A stretch of 64,000 nucleotides of DNA from NCBI GenBank assembly GCA_014377425.1, contig JACMPQ010000098.1, forward strand, positions 27,093-91,092, given 5' to 3'. Position 1 is the stretch's first letter. Each line of letters starts with the position of its first letter. The notes beneath the pieces are model-generated. The model was not told the DNA's origin, did not search any database, and saw only the letters and a program-made list of their open reading frames with translations. The position numbers were made by a program, and so were the translations under genes. Of this stretch, positions 38,628 through 47,138 are shown piece by piece. The stretch comes from Microbacteriaceae bacterium (GTDB lineage: Bacteria; Actinomycetota; Actinomycetes; Actinomycetales; Microbacteriaceae).

Positions 38628-39185
38628 CTAGGCCTGGAGGGCAACCTGGGCGTCGATGTTGATCGTGACCTGCTCGCCGAGCGTGAAGCCACCGGCCTCG
38701 ACGGCCGCATTCCAGCTCACGCCGAAGTCGTGGCGGTTGATCTTGGTGGTGAAGGATGCCCCGGCAACGGTCATGCCGTAGCCGTTGACGGTGATTCCAC
38801 CGAACTCACCGGTGAAAGTGACCGGCTTGGTGACGCCCCGCATGGTGAGGTCGCCCGCGATGATCCAGTCATCGCCATCCACGGTAAGTGAGGACGAGAC
38901 GAAGTCGATGGTCGGAAATTCTTCTGCGGCGAAGAAGTCGCTGGCCCGCAGGTGCGCGTCGCGGTCTTTCTGACCGGTGGCGATGGAGGCCACCTCGATC
39001 GAAACGGCAACGGTGCTGTCCATCGGGTTTTCGCCAGTCACGACGGTGACGTCGAAGGTGCCGAACGAACCGCGCACCTTGGAGATGGCGAGGTGGCGCA
39101 CCGAGAAGGTGATCTCGGAATGCATGGCGTCGAGCTTCCAGGTGCCTGCGGCGTAGCCCGGAATGGTGGCGGCGGTGGTGGTCAT
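38628..39185 (-). CDS. YceI family protein
   Basis: 185 residues, a lipocalin-like beta barrel that binds a polyisoprenoid in homologues. Family text: GTWKLDAMHSEITFSVRHLA, GSFGTFDVTVVTGENP, the DAHLRASDFFAAEEFPTIDF loop and FTTKINRHDFGVSWNAA near the end. There is no signal peptide, as in many actinobacterial members, so it is probably cytoplasmic. A perfect 14-bp palindrome 72 bases upstream suggests repression by a MarR-type regulator that is not encoded in this window. Confidence 0.94.
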   Translation of the reverse strand: MTTTAATIPGYAAGTWKLDAMHSEITFSVRHLAISKVRGSFGTFDVTVVTGENPMDSTVAVSIEVASIATGQKDRDAHLRASDFFAAEEFPTIDFVSSSLTVDGDDWIIAGDLTMRGVTKPVTFTGEFGGITVNGYGMTVAGASFTTKINRHDFGVSWNAAVEAGGFTLGEQVTINIDAQVALQA

Positions 39186-39256
39186 GGTGGTGTCCTTTCG
39201 GGTGGGTCTGCGGGTGGTTTAGGGGCGAGTCCGGCCAACAGCGCCGACTCCAAATG

Positions 39257-39270
39257 TATGCAATTGCATA
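39257..39270. promoter_or_regulatory. perfect palindrome TATGCAATTGCATA, candidate MarR-type operator
   Basis: A 14-bp perfect inverted repeat 72 bases upstream of the YceI start codon. ATGCAATTGCAT-like sites are typical of MarR-family regulators. In related bacteria yceI genes often sit beside such a regulator, but none is encoded here. Confidence 0.6.
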
Positions 39271-39381
39271 GAATTCGGATTTATTCCCGCGGGTCACTCT
39301 CAGTGTGAGGAACGCCTTGCTTCGGAGCGCCTTGCTCGGGAACGCCTCGGTTGAAAAGGCCTCGCGGAGAGAGGGCTTTGC

Positions 39382-40392
39382 TTAGGAGGGACGGTGACTC
39401 GGAGCGTGGGCGCTGGTCTTCGCCGGGTCAAATTCGGCAAACGGGCGAATTATCGCATCGATCTGTTCCTGCACCTCAACCGCCAGTTTCACCCCAGCGG
39501 CCTTTACATTCGAGACCACCTGTTCCGGTCGAGATGCACCGATAATGGCCGAGGCCACATTCGAGTTGCGCAGCACCCAGGCGATGGCGAGTTGGGCGAG
39601 GTCGAGGTCGAGGCTGGCCGCAATCGGCTCCAGCTGCTGCACTGCGACCAAGACCTCGTCACGCATGAACGAACGGATGGTGTTCGCGCCCCCCTTCTCG
39701 TCGGTGGCCCGTGAACCGGCGGGAGGCGTGACTCCCGGCAGGTACTTGCCGGTGAGAACGCCCTGCGCGACCGGTGACCAGACGATCTGACTGACGCCCA
39801 ACTCGCGGGAGGTCGGCTCGACCTCCGCCTCAATCACGCGCCACAGCATCGAATACTGCGGCTGGTTGGATATGAGCTGGATGCCAAGTTGCTGGGCCAA
39901 AGAGTGACCCTCGCGTAGTTGCGCTGCGGTCCATTCTGAGACGCCAATGTACAGGGCCTTGCCCTGACGAACAACGTCGGCGAAGGCCTGCATGGTCTCC
40001 TCCAGCGGCGTCTCGGTGTCGAAGCGGTGCGCCTGATACAGATCGACATAGTCGGTCTTGAGTCGACGGAGCGAACCGTCGATGGACTCGCTAATGTGTT
40101 TGCGACTCAGCCCGGAATCGTTTGGACCCTTCGGACCCGTGGGCCAATAGACCTTCGTGAAGATTTCGAGGGACTCACGGCGCTCACCCTTGAGTGCCCG
40201 GCCCAGCACCTTTTCGGCGACTGTGTTGGCGTAGACATCCGCCGTATCAAAGCTGGTAATTCCGGAATCGAGTGCGGCGCGCACGCACTGAATCGCCGTG
40301 GTGTTTTCGACTTGGGAGCCATGAGTAAGCCAGTTGCCATAGGTGATCTCTGAAACTTTGAGTCCGCTGTTACCGAGGTATCTGAATTCCAT
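39382..40392 (-). CDS. aldo/keto reductase (voltage-gated K+ channel beta-subunit type)
   Basis: 336 residues, TIM-barrel NADPH-dependent carbonyl reductase. MEFRYLGNSGLKVSEITYGN opens the chain. Asp and Tyr of the tetrad are in SFDTADVYANTVAEKVLG, Lys is in IFTKVYW and the QAHRFD segment replaces the usual His region, as in the AKR6 group. IVWSPVAQGVLTGKY and SNVASAIIGASRPEQ bind the cofactor. Start ATG 40392 with a weak Shine-Dalgarno. Substrate unknown; methylglyoxal or other aldehydes are typical of the group. Confidence 0.92.
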   Translation of the reverse strand: MEFRYLGNSGLKVSEITYGNWLTHGSQVENTTAIQCVRAALDSGITSFDTADVYANTVAEKVLGRALKGERRESLEIFTKVYWPTGPKGPNDSGLSRKHISESIDGSLRRLKTDYVDLYQAHRFDTETPLEETMQAFADVVRQGKALYIGVSEWTAAQLREGHSLAQQLGIQLISNQPQYSMLWRVIEAEVEPTSRELGVSQIVWSPVAQGVLTGKYLPGVTPPAGSRATDEKGGANTIRSFMRDEVLVAVQQLEPIAASLDLDLAQLAIAWVLRNSNVASAIIGASRPEQVVSNVKAAGVKLAVEVQEQIDAIIRPFAEFDPAKTSAHAPSHRPS

Positions 40393-40562
40393 GCGTGTCA
40401 CATTACGTGGAGTTTTCCGACAGCAGGGTTGACAGTTTCTGAATAACTGAGCACATCGGGATGCTGCGGCAGGAAGATCACGTTTGCCGAGAATTTGTCG
40501 GGCGGCGCTGGGAATCTGACAAAAATCCAAACCGAACGGGCTTGTGCTCACGAACTTGGCGC

Positions 40563-42233
40563 ATGTTGGAGTCCTTGGCCCCGGGCGCAGGAGAACTTTT
40601 GCAGATTTTTGACCGCTCAGCGGCCGCGTTGACAGCGGCAGTGTCTGCGACGACAGCGTTCTCAGCGACGACAGCGTTTACTGTCCAGCCGCTGGAAGTG
40701 ACACCTTCCGTCGCAACGCCATCGCCACTGGTGACCACGACCCCGCAGGCGCCGACCGCGGTAACTCCCAACCGGCTTGAACTCCCTGAGCGACCCGGAG
40801 TTCCTGGTCAGGCGCCCGACGGGTCCGTTACAAGCCCGTCGGCGACGACATCCGGCTTATTCGCGCCCATCGACAACTGGCAGTTGAGCGACTGGGTTGG
40901 GGCAGGTGCTTTCCTTCTCGTGGTTGCCCTGCTTACCGCGATTGCGGTGATGTCGCTAATGTCGAAGCTCAACGCGTGGCGCACGGTCGGCCAGTTGCAA
41001 AAAATCGGCTTTTCGACGGTCGTGCAGCCCACCGCGCACAGCTTCACCCTGATGGTTCCCGCCCAGGGAGCGGGTGCGGCTTTTAGCCACACACTCACCG
41101 GGCTGGCGAATCAGCAGCACCCGCGCTATGACGTGGTGGCGATCGTGGCAGACAACGACGCGGAGACCCTTGCGGCGGCGCGGCTTGCGGTCGAGCGGAA
41201 TCCGGGAATCATTTCGGTTATCGTGCACCGCGGCGCTCTCGACCGGTCGGCGGCCCTGAATTTGGCTTTGGAATCAGCGACGGGCGAGGTGATTGGCATC
41301 TTTGGGCAGTCATCGATCGTGCACCCGCGTCTTGTGCAATTAGTGGACTCGCGACTGACCGAGACGGGGGCAGATCTCGTGCAGGCCGGGTCACAGCGCA
41401 CGAATATTGGGGCGAACTGGTGGTCGTTGCATTCGGTGCTCGATGACTATTTCTGGCACCGCTCACAGCTGCCGTCGCTGGTTCAGTCGCGCACCCTAGC
41501 GCTGGGCGAGAACGCGGTGTTCGTGCGGCGGGAGTGGTTGGACTTTACCGGCGGTTGGACAGCGAGCGGTGAGTCTACGGATGGCGGCATCGGGGCGGCA
41601 CTTTCCGCCGCGGGGGCACAGGTGACGGCGGTTTACAGCCCCGAGACCGTTACCCGGGAGCGCTCCGCTGATGGATTGCGCGACTGCATTCGGGACCGAC
41701 TCGTCTTCAATCGCACTCTAATTCGGCTGATTCGTGACTGCGGTGCGCGGCGGATGGGCACCGTGCGGTCGCGGGTCGAAGCGTTGCGCCTGCTGATTTT
41801 GGCGCTCATCCATCCGGTTGCCGGGGTGTTCATCCCCGCGCTTGCGATCGGTTCGCTGGTGTTGCGGCTGCCGACGATCGTCGTTTTACTTACCCTCATC
41901 CCCCTTGTTCCGGTGGTTATCTCGGGGGTAGTGAAGCTTGCCGCTCTGGCCGAATTCGGCGCGCTCTTTGACCAGAAAATTCGACTACGGGATTATGCGC
42001 GCTTGATTTTTGGAGCGTTTCCCTACCAGCTGCTGTTGCTCGCGTGTCTCATCGATCCCGGCGAGAGTGTGGCGGAATCAAGCCGGCTGGCTAACGGTGT
42101 GATGGCGGGTGAAGGAGGGCCGCGGGCGAAGCGTGTCCTTCGGGGGGCTGACACCAGCATCGACAGCGACTCTCGCACGCTACCGCCCGCCGCGTTTGGC
42201 GCCCTCGAGGCACGGCCGGGTGGTACAAAATGA
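40563..42233 (+). CDS. GT2-like membrane protein with degenerate catalytic motifs
   Basis: 556 residues. A Thr/Ala/Pro-rich N-terminus (about 1-105), one membrane helix, a GT-A domain (165-385) and several C-terminal helices. The fold-determining text matches actinobacterial processive-type GT2 proteins (SVLDDYFWHRSQLP, ALGENAVFVRREWL). Where those have FDAED, this has FGQSS (247-251); their AEDCD is STDGG (338-342); their QRTRWNQG is RDRLVFNRT (377-385). No in-frame stop occurs, so the gene seems maintained. The downstream gene overlaps by 4 bases (ATGA). Start ATG 40563 lacks a clear Shine-Dalgarno. Confidence 0.82.
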   Translation: MLESLAPGAGELLQIFDRSAAALTAAVSATTAFSATTAFTVQPLEVTPSVATPSPLVTTTPQAPTAVTPNRLELPERPGVPGQAPDGSVTSPSATTSGLFAPIDNWQLSDWVGAGAFLLVVALLTAIAVMSLMSKLNAWRTVGQLQKIGFSTVVQPTAHSFTLMVPAQGAGAAFSHTLTGLANQQHPRYDVVAIVADNDAETLAAARLAVERNPGIISVIVHRGALDRSAALNLALESATGEVIGIFGQSSIVHPRLVQLVDSRLTETGADLVQAGSQRTNIGANWWSLHSVLDDYFWHRSQLPSLVQSRTLALGENAVFVRREWLDFTGGWTASGESTDGGIGAALSAAGAQVTAVYSPETVTRERSADGLRDCIRDRLVFNRTLIRLIRDCGARRMGTVRSRVEALRLLILALIHPVAGVFIPALAIGSLVLRLPTIVVLLTLIPLVPVVISGVVKLAALAEFGALFDQKIRLRDYARLIFGAFPYQLLLLACLIDPGESVAESSRLANGVMAGEGGPRAKRVLRGADTSIDSDSRTLPPAAFGALEARPGGTK

Positions 42234-44410
42234 CCGATCGGAACACGCTCCCGCGGCAGGTCGGTTCCCCACTGGGTGGCGGGGTACCGGGTGAATCTCC
42301 CCACTCGGTGGCTGAAGTTGAGCGGTTTGATCTTTCTGCCCGGTCTGATCGAGTCGGTGGGTCTCTTGGTTGGCTGCGCGCGGCGGTGTGGCTCGGTCCA
42401 ATTCTTTTGGCTTCGGCCGCCTCGCAGGCGACCAATTTTGCCGGCGCTCCGCTGTTCACTGAGACCGAAGGAAGCCTTGCTGCCTCGGCCTGGTCGCTGC
42501 TAACCGGAGCGCCACAGGGTTTCGCCGCTGAAGCCACCCCCGTCGTCGGAGCCGGGCAGATCGCGAGCTGGATCGGGATCACCCGAGGATTCGATCGCTA
42601 CGACAGCGCGATTGCTGCCGCGCGAGAGCCGATGGTTGCGATCGCAGTTCTGAGCGTGCTGTTGCTCTGGCTGCTGGTGCGTCGCCTGGGTTATTCGTAC
42701 GCTGCGGCGTCCGGGGCCGCCCTTATATTTGCGCTGTCGCCGCTTGCGGTGGGTCTTCATCGGATGGCGTCGCTGGATAATCTTGCGGCCGGATGGATGC
42801 TGCTCGCGCTCGTCTGCGCACTCACCGAGGGTCGACAGCTGAGGGGTTCTGCGGTGTCTGCGGCGGCGGCGGGAATAGCAGTGCTGACCAGAGGTGATGC
42901 GGTGCTGCTGCTTCCTCTGGTGGCGTGGCTGATGATCCGAGCCGCCGAGAAAGATACCCGTCGCTACGTGCTATCGGTTGCGGGTGCAATATTTGCCCTG
43001 GTGATTGGCGGATCCCTCGTGGTGGCGGTGCTCCTGAACGCGCCATCACCACTGCGGGAAATCGCTGCGGGCTTCTCCGGTCGGGCATCGATCGGGTCGA
43101 TCCTCGCGCCGGGAAGTACTGCGCAATCGCTAGCCGCATCGTGGTTCTCGGTGGACCCGATCCTCGCTGTTGCAACGGCGCTGGCGCTGATTGCCGGGCT
43201 CGCAATTCGACGCCTTCGACCGTTGGCGCTCACGTTACTTTTGGTGATTATTGTCTGGCTGGTGCCTGGCGGGGTGGCTGTGGCATCCCCCGCCGTTGCG
43301 CTACTACTCGCCGCGGTACTCGTCGCGGCTCTGGCGGAATGGTCGGCGCGAACTGTGTCGGCGCGAACTGTGTTTACGCGAACTGTGTTGACGCGGTTTG
43401 TGTTGGTGCGGTTACCGAGGGTGCCGCGCCGGTCGGGGGTGCGCCAGAAGGATCTTGGGGCGGATCGTAGGGCGGATCGGCCGGCCGGCCGGGGTGCGGC
43501 ATCCGTTTTCGCATTGGCCCTGGGCTGTGTTTCGGTGTTGCTGGCGGGCGCCGTGATCGCGGTACCGCAGTGGGGGCACCAGCTGGGCACCCTTCTCCAC
43601 GTCGATGCCAATGCCCCTGTGCACGACGCCGAGAAGTGGATGGCCGAGAACCTTCCGAAGAACTCCCGGCTGCTGGTGGATAACTCCGTACGGGTTGATC
43701 TCGTGCGTCGAGGCTTTGCTGTGGAAAACGTGGTTTGGGCAGCGCAGCTCGACTCCAATCCGGCCGTTCGCGCTCAGTCACCGCGGGGCTGGCGCGATGC
43801 GGATTTCATTCTCACATCGGGCGCCTCGGTGATTGCTACTGAATTTGCCGGGTCTGCCTCTGCCTCTGCCTCTGCCTCCGAACGCTTCAGTGCCGCAGGA
43901 TCGGGGAGCGCGACTAGCGCCCGGGCTAATTCCACCGTGATTGCCTCTTTCGGCGTCGGGCGAGAACGCGCTCAGGTGAGCCGCATCAACCCCTTGGGGC
44001 GCGTCGCCGAGGAGCGGTCGCAGCGCGAGATTCAGGCGCGGCGTGCCAGCAGCGGCAGGCAATTATTTGAGAATCCCGGGCTGCGAATTCCCGCCGGCAG
44101 CCGCTCCGAATTGCTCGACGGCCGAGTCGACGAGCGAATCACGATCGCCGTCGGTCAGTTACTTGCGGCGGGAGCGGTGGAGGTGGCCGGTTTTCCGGAA
44201 CGTGTCGGCGAGAGCGGGATGGTGAGGCGCCAGGTGGTGGTTGCTGCACTCAACGGCGAGCCGATGGTGCGCGCGGGCCAGACCACCGCGGTATCCAAAA
44301 ATCTGCTTGCCTCGCTGACCGGTGATTTTCGGGCGGAGAGCGCGAGGGCCACCCCCGCCGGGCTGCTCATCACCTTCTCGATTCTCTCCCCGCGAGGGCT
44401 CGTGCAATGA
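42230..44410 (+). CDS. GT39/ArnT-like membrane protein, motifs degenerate
   Basis: 726 residues with about ten membrane helices in the first 450 residues and a large extracytoplasmic C-terminal domain. It resembles polyprenol-phosphate-dependent glycosyltransferases (FALSPLAVGLHRMASLDNLA; AREPMV). The acidic pair expected in the first loop (DDEG) is ETEG (78-81), the expected YDHPP region reads ATPVVGAG, and the later K-E pair reads LTRGD (219-223). Repeats inside: SARTV/FTRTV/LTRFV units near 43343-43410 and a Ser-Ala run near 43855. ATGA overlap with the GT2-like gene implies a joint function. Confidence 0.8.
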   Translation: MTDRNTLPRQVGSPLGGGVPGESPHSVAEVERFDLSARSDRVGGSLGWLRAAVWLGPILLASAASQATNFAGAPLFTETEGSLAASAWSLLTGAPQGFAAEATPVVGAGQIASWIGITRGFDRYDSAIAAAREPMVAIAVLSVLLLWLLVRRLGYSYAAASGAALIFALSPLAVGLHRMASLDNLAAGWMLLALVCALTEGRQLRGSAVSAAAAGIAVLTRGDAVLLLPLVAWLMIRAAEKDTRRYVLSVAGAIFALVIGGSLVVAVLLNAPSPLREIAAGFSGRASIGSILAPGSTAQSLAASWFSVDPILAVATALALIAGLAIRRLRPLALTLLLVIIVWLVPGGVAVASPAVALLLAAVLVAALAEWSARTVSARTVFTRTVLTRFVLVRLPRVPRRSGVRQKDLGADRRADRPAGRGAASVFALALGCVSVLLAGAVIAVPQWGHQLGTLLHVDANAPVHDAEKWMAENLPKNSRLLVDNSVRVDLVRRGFAVENVVWAAQLDSNPAVRAQSPRGWRDADFILTSGASVIATEFAGSASASASASERFSAAGSGSATSARANSTVIASFGVGRERAQVSRINPLGRVAEERSQREIQARRASSGRQLFENPGLRIPAGSRSELLDGRVDERITIAVGQLLAAGAVEVAGFPERVGESGMVRRQVVVAALNGEPMVRAGQTTAVSKNLLASLTGDFRAESARATPAGLLITFSILSPRGLVQ
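43343..43410 (+). repeat. 15-bp in-frame tandem repeat
   Basis: About four to five degenerate copies of TCGGCGCGAACTGTG, coding for SARTV-like pentapeptides. They sit in a cytoplasmic or periplasmic loop of the GT39-like protein. Confidence 0.8.
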
Positions 44411-44462
44411 ATCCGAAACCCCTTCCCATCCAACCCGCACCGCTAACCGGAGGTACCCCCGA

Positions 44463-45326
44463 ATGACATCCGCGCCCGCCCCAACATCCGTCAGTTCATC
44501 GCTGGAATCTGCACCGTCTGGAATCTCTTCTCGGCCGAGACGTCGCGGGCGGCTGGCGCGCATAACCGCCGTCACCGCATTGTTTGCCCTAGGCCTTTTT
44601 GGTGCGGGCTCGCTGTCGGCCCAGGCGGCAACGAGCGAAACCGGTTCGAGCGGTTTTGTTCGCGTCGCCCACCTCTCACCCGACACCAAGAGCGTGGATG
44701 TGAGCCTCACCGCCCTGAGCGGTGGTACCTCCCTGCTGCAGCTCAAAAACGTGGACTACGGAACGGTCTCGGGGTATTCGCCGCTGGCCGCCGGCACCTA
44801 CGTGGTGTCGATGGTTCCGGCAGGCTCTGCCCCCAACACGAAACCGATCATCTCGGCCTCGATCGACATCGTTACCGCCAAAACCATCACGGTGGCGGTC
44901 TTCGGAAAAAACGCGGCGCTCCAGGCGAAGGTGTTTCAAGATGACCTCACCGGACCCACCGCGGGCGACGCCCGAATTCGTCTGATCCCCGCCTCCACCG
45001 TTACCAACACGGTGAGCGTATCGACGACCACCGGTCTGGTCATTGCCAGCAACGCAGAAACCGGAACCGCCACCAGCTACGCCAGCGTTCCGGCCGGACC
45101 GTGGAGCCTACAGCTGACGGCCCCGGCCATTTCGGTGACATCGCCGGTGCAACTTGCCAACGGCAGCGTAAACACCCTGTTTGTGCTCGACAACGCCTCG
45201 GGAAGTCTCACCGTGAAGGCCGTACTCGATAGCGCTGGGGTGGGAGCAGCCCCGGTGGGTGGCGTGCAAACCGGCGGGGGAGCGCGCGCCGAGCTACCGC
45301 TGCTCGGTTTGCAGCCGGTCGGTTGA
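44463..45326 (+). CDS. secreted DUF4397 domain protein
   Basis: 287 residues. A twin-basic region and hydrophobic helix (ITAVTALFALGLFGAGSLSA, then QAA) form a signal peptide. Two DUF4397 beta repeats follow: FVRVAHLSPDTKSVDVSLTA and later DARIRLIPASTVTNTVSVST. The C-terminus GGVQTGGGARAELPLLGLQP has no LPXTG or membrane anchor. GGAGGT lies 9 bases before ATG 44463. The class F sortase gene overlaps its stop (TTGA), so this is probably the sortase's partner or substrate on the cell surface. Confidence 0.9.
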   Translation: MTSAPAPTSVSSSLESAPSGISSRPRRRGRLARITAVTALFALGLFGAGSLSAQAATSETGSSGFVRVAHLSPDTKSVDVSLTALSGGTSLLQLKNVDYGTVSGYSPLAAGTYVVSMVPAGSAPNTKPIISASIDIVTAKTITVAVFGKNAALQAKVFQDDLTGPTAGDARIRLIPASTVTNTVSVSTTTGLVIASNAETGTATSYASVPAGPWSLQLTAPAISVTSPVQLANGSVNTLFVLDNASGSLTVKAVLDSAGVGAAPVGGVQTGGGARAELPLLGLQPVG

Positions 45327-45997
45327 CCGGTCAGCGGCGGGATGGTGTCCCGCACCGGGTTCGCTCCGGTGTCGTCATCGCGATAAGCCTCGCACTCGTG
45401 CTGGCGGCCACCGCTACGATCGCGGTTGCGGTCGGTGGCAACTCCGGGTCGGCAGCCGGGGCCCCTAACGGACTGCCCAGCCGGGCCGCAGGGAACGCCG
45501 GAAAGTTCCAGGACCCCTCCGCCGAGAATCTGTCCGGGCCCCGGAGCGCCACCACCGCCACTCGGGTACAAATCCCCGCTATCGGGGTGGATTCCGGGCT
45601 GGAACAGTTGGCGCTGGATCCGGCATCCGGAACGCTCACTCCTCCGGTGGCGTGGCTATCGGCGGGTTGGTATGCCGGGGGGACCGTTCCGGGCGACATC
45701 GGGCCTGCAGTGATTGCCGGTCACGTGGACTCGGTCACGAAGCCCGCGGTCTTCGCTCGGCTCGGCGAGTTGGTTGCCGGTTCGTCGATCGTGGTGACGC
45801 TTTCCGACGGGACGGCGAAAGAGTTCGTGGTCGAGCGGGTAACCCGGGCGCCGAAGGATGCGTTTCCTACCCAGACGGTTTACGGCCCCACCCCGACACC
45901 GCAGTTGCGGCTGATCACCTGTGATGGCATCTTCAACCGGGTCACCGGTCACTACCTCGATAACCTCATCGTCTTTGCGAGCCTTGCGCCACGCTGA
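45323..45997 (+). CDS. class F sortase
   Basis: 224 residues, cysteine transpeptidase anchored by one N-terminal helix (VVIAISLALVLAATATIAVA). The catalytic His134 is in VIAGHVDS and Cys200 in LRLITCDG; the sheet ends in TGHYLDNLIVFA. Class F enzymes of actinobacteria are usually single-copy and next to DUF4397 genes, as here. The start is TTG 45323, overlapping the preceding TGA by 3 bases; a downstream GTG cannot be excluded. Probably attaches or releases the neighbouring DUF4397 protein, but the recognition motif is not obvious. Confidence 0.92.
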   Translation: MTGQRRDGVPHRVRSGVVIAISLALVLAATATIAVAVGGNSGSAAGAPNGLPSRAAGNAGKFQDPSAENLSGPRSATTATRVQIPAIGVDSGLEQLALDPASGTLTPPVAWLSAGWYAGGTVPGDIGPAVIAGHVDSVTKPAVFARLGELVAGSSIVVTLSDGTAKEFVVERVTRAPKDAFPTQTVYGPTPTPQLRLITCDGIFNRVTGHYLDNLIVFASLAPR

Positions 45998-46123
45998 GGC
46001 CCAACCGCTGAGCTGACGCGGTGCTCGCATTTGCTGGCCGGATGCGGGCATCCATCGGATTGATCAAGGCTTCGTTTAGCTCTCGCCCGGCCGCCATTCA
46101 GGCCACCGAACTACGCTCGAGTT

Positions 46124-47056
46124 ATGGGAACAGTGGCAGCGACTTGGCGTTCCCGTCTCCTCACCACCCTTTCCGGTGAGGGAAACGGCCGCCCGTACTG
46201 GGTCGAAAAGCTTGAGATCGGCAACGACGTGGGCTACTTTGGCCCCGATTCTGCCGCGTGGGTCGTGCACGGGGGGATGCCAACGCTCGTTGCGGGCATC
46301 CGTGCGCTGCTCATGCAGACGCTGCATCCGGGGGCGATGGCGGGGGTTCACGATTGGTCGCGCTACAAGGAGGATCCGCTCGGGCGGCTCTCGGGAACAA
46401 TCCAGTGGTTAATTACCGTGACCTTCGCCGACACCTTAGTGGCCGCGGGGGAATCGGTGCGGGTGGGGCGTTTTCACGACCGCGTGGTCGGCACCTACAT
46501 CGATGCGCGTGGGGTGGAGCGGCCCTATGGCGCAGGGGATCCCGAGTTACTGGCCTGGGTGCATGTGGTCTTCACCGACGCGTTTCTGGCCACCCACACC
46601 ATTTGGGGCGAGCCCATTCCGGGCGGGGCCGACCAGTACGTGCGGGAATGGGCCAAGGCCGGGGAGCTCGTGGGGGTTGCGAATCCGCCGCGCTCCGAGC
46701 GCGAGCTCAGTGAGCAGTTTGCCGCGTTTCGGGATGCCGGCATCCTCAAGACCGACGATCGCGTCGCCGAAGCCGTGCGCTTTATTCGCAACCCGCCGCT
46801 TCGCCGCTCGATGATGCCGGCCTACCGCATCCTGTTTGCCGGGGCTGTGGCGTCGATCCCACGGGAGTATCGCCAAATGCTCGGGCTGCGTCGCAGCTGG
46901 TTACCGGTGGTCACTGCGACCGGGCTCGTGCTGCGCTTCGTGCGGTTTGTGCTCGGGCCATCGTCGTCGTCCGAGGATGCCGCGCGGCTGCGCATTTCGC
47001 GGATCACTCCGGGGGTCGAGGGTGACGAAGTCGACGGCGAGGCGCTCGCGGCTTAG
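46124..47056 (+). CDS. oxygenase MpaB family protein (DUF2236)
   Basis: 310 residues. Helical heme-dependent oxygenase fold related to the rubber oxygenase Lcp and mycophenolic acid MpaB. Signature regions: LLMQTLHPGAMAGVHDWSRY, with the histidine thought to bind heme, then DPLGRLSGTIQWLITVTF and GTYIDARGVERPYGAGDPEL, followed by LLAWVHVVFTDAFL. It is likely a cytoplasmic oxidoreductase of unknown substrate. ATG start. dinB follows after 82 bases on the same strand. Confidence 0.9.
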   Translation: MGTVAATWRSRLLTTLSGEGNGRPYWVEKLEIGNDVGYFGPDSAAWVVHGGMPTLVAGIRALLMQTLHPGAMAGVHDWSRYKEDPLGRLSGTIQWLITVTFADTLVAAGESVRVGRFHDRVVGTYIDARGVERPYGAGDPELLAWVHVVFTDAFLATHTIWGEPIPGGADQYVREWAKAGELVGVANPPRSERELSEQFAAFRDAGILKTDDRVAEAVRFIRNPPLRRSMMPAYRILFAGAVASIPREYRQMLGLRRSWLPVVTATGLVLRFVRFVLGPSSSSEDAARLRISRITPGVEGDEVDGEALAA

Positions 47057-47138
47057 GGATGCACCCTCGTCGGTCGCCGCATCAGAGCTCGCTCGTAGAC
47101 TTGTAATCACGGCTTTAGGCCACGGGGAGGAGCCGCAG

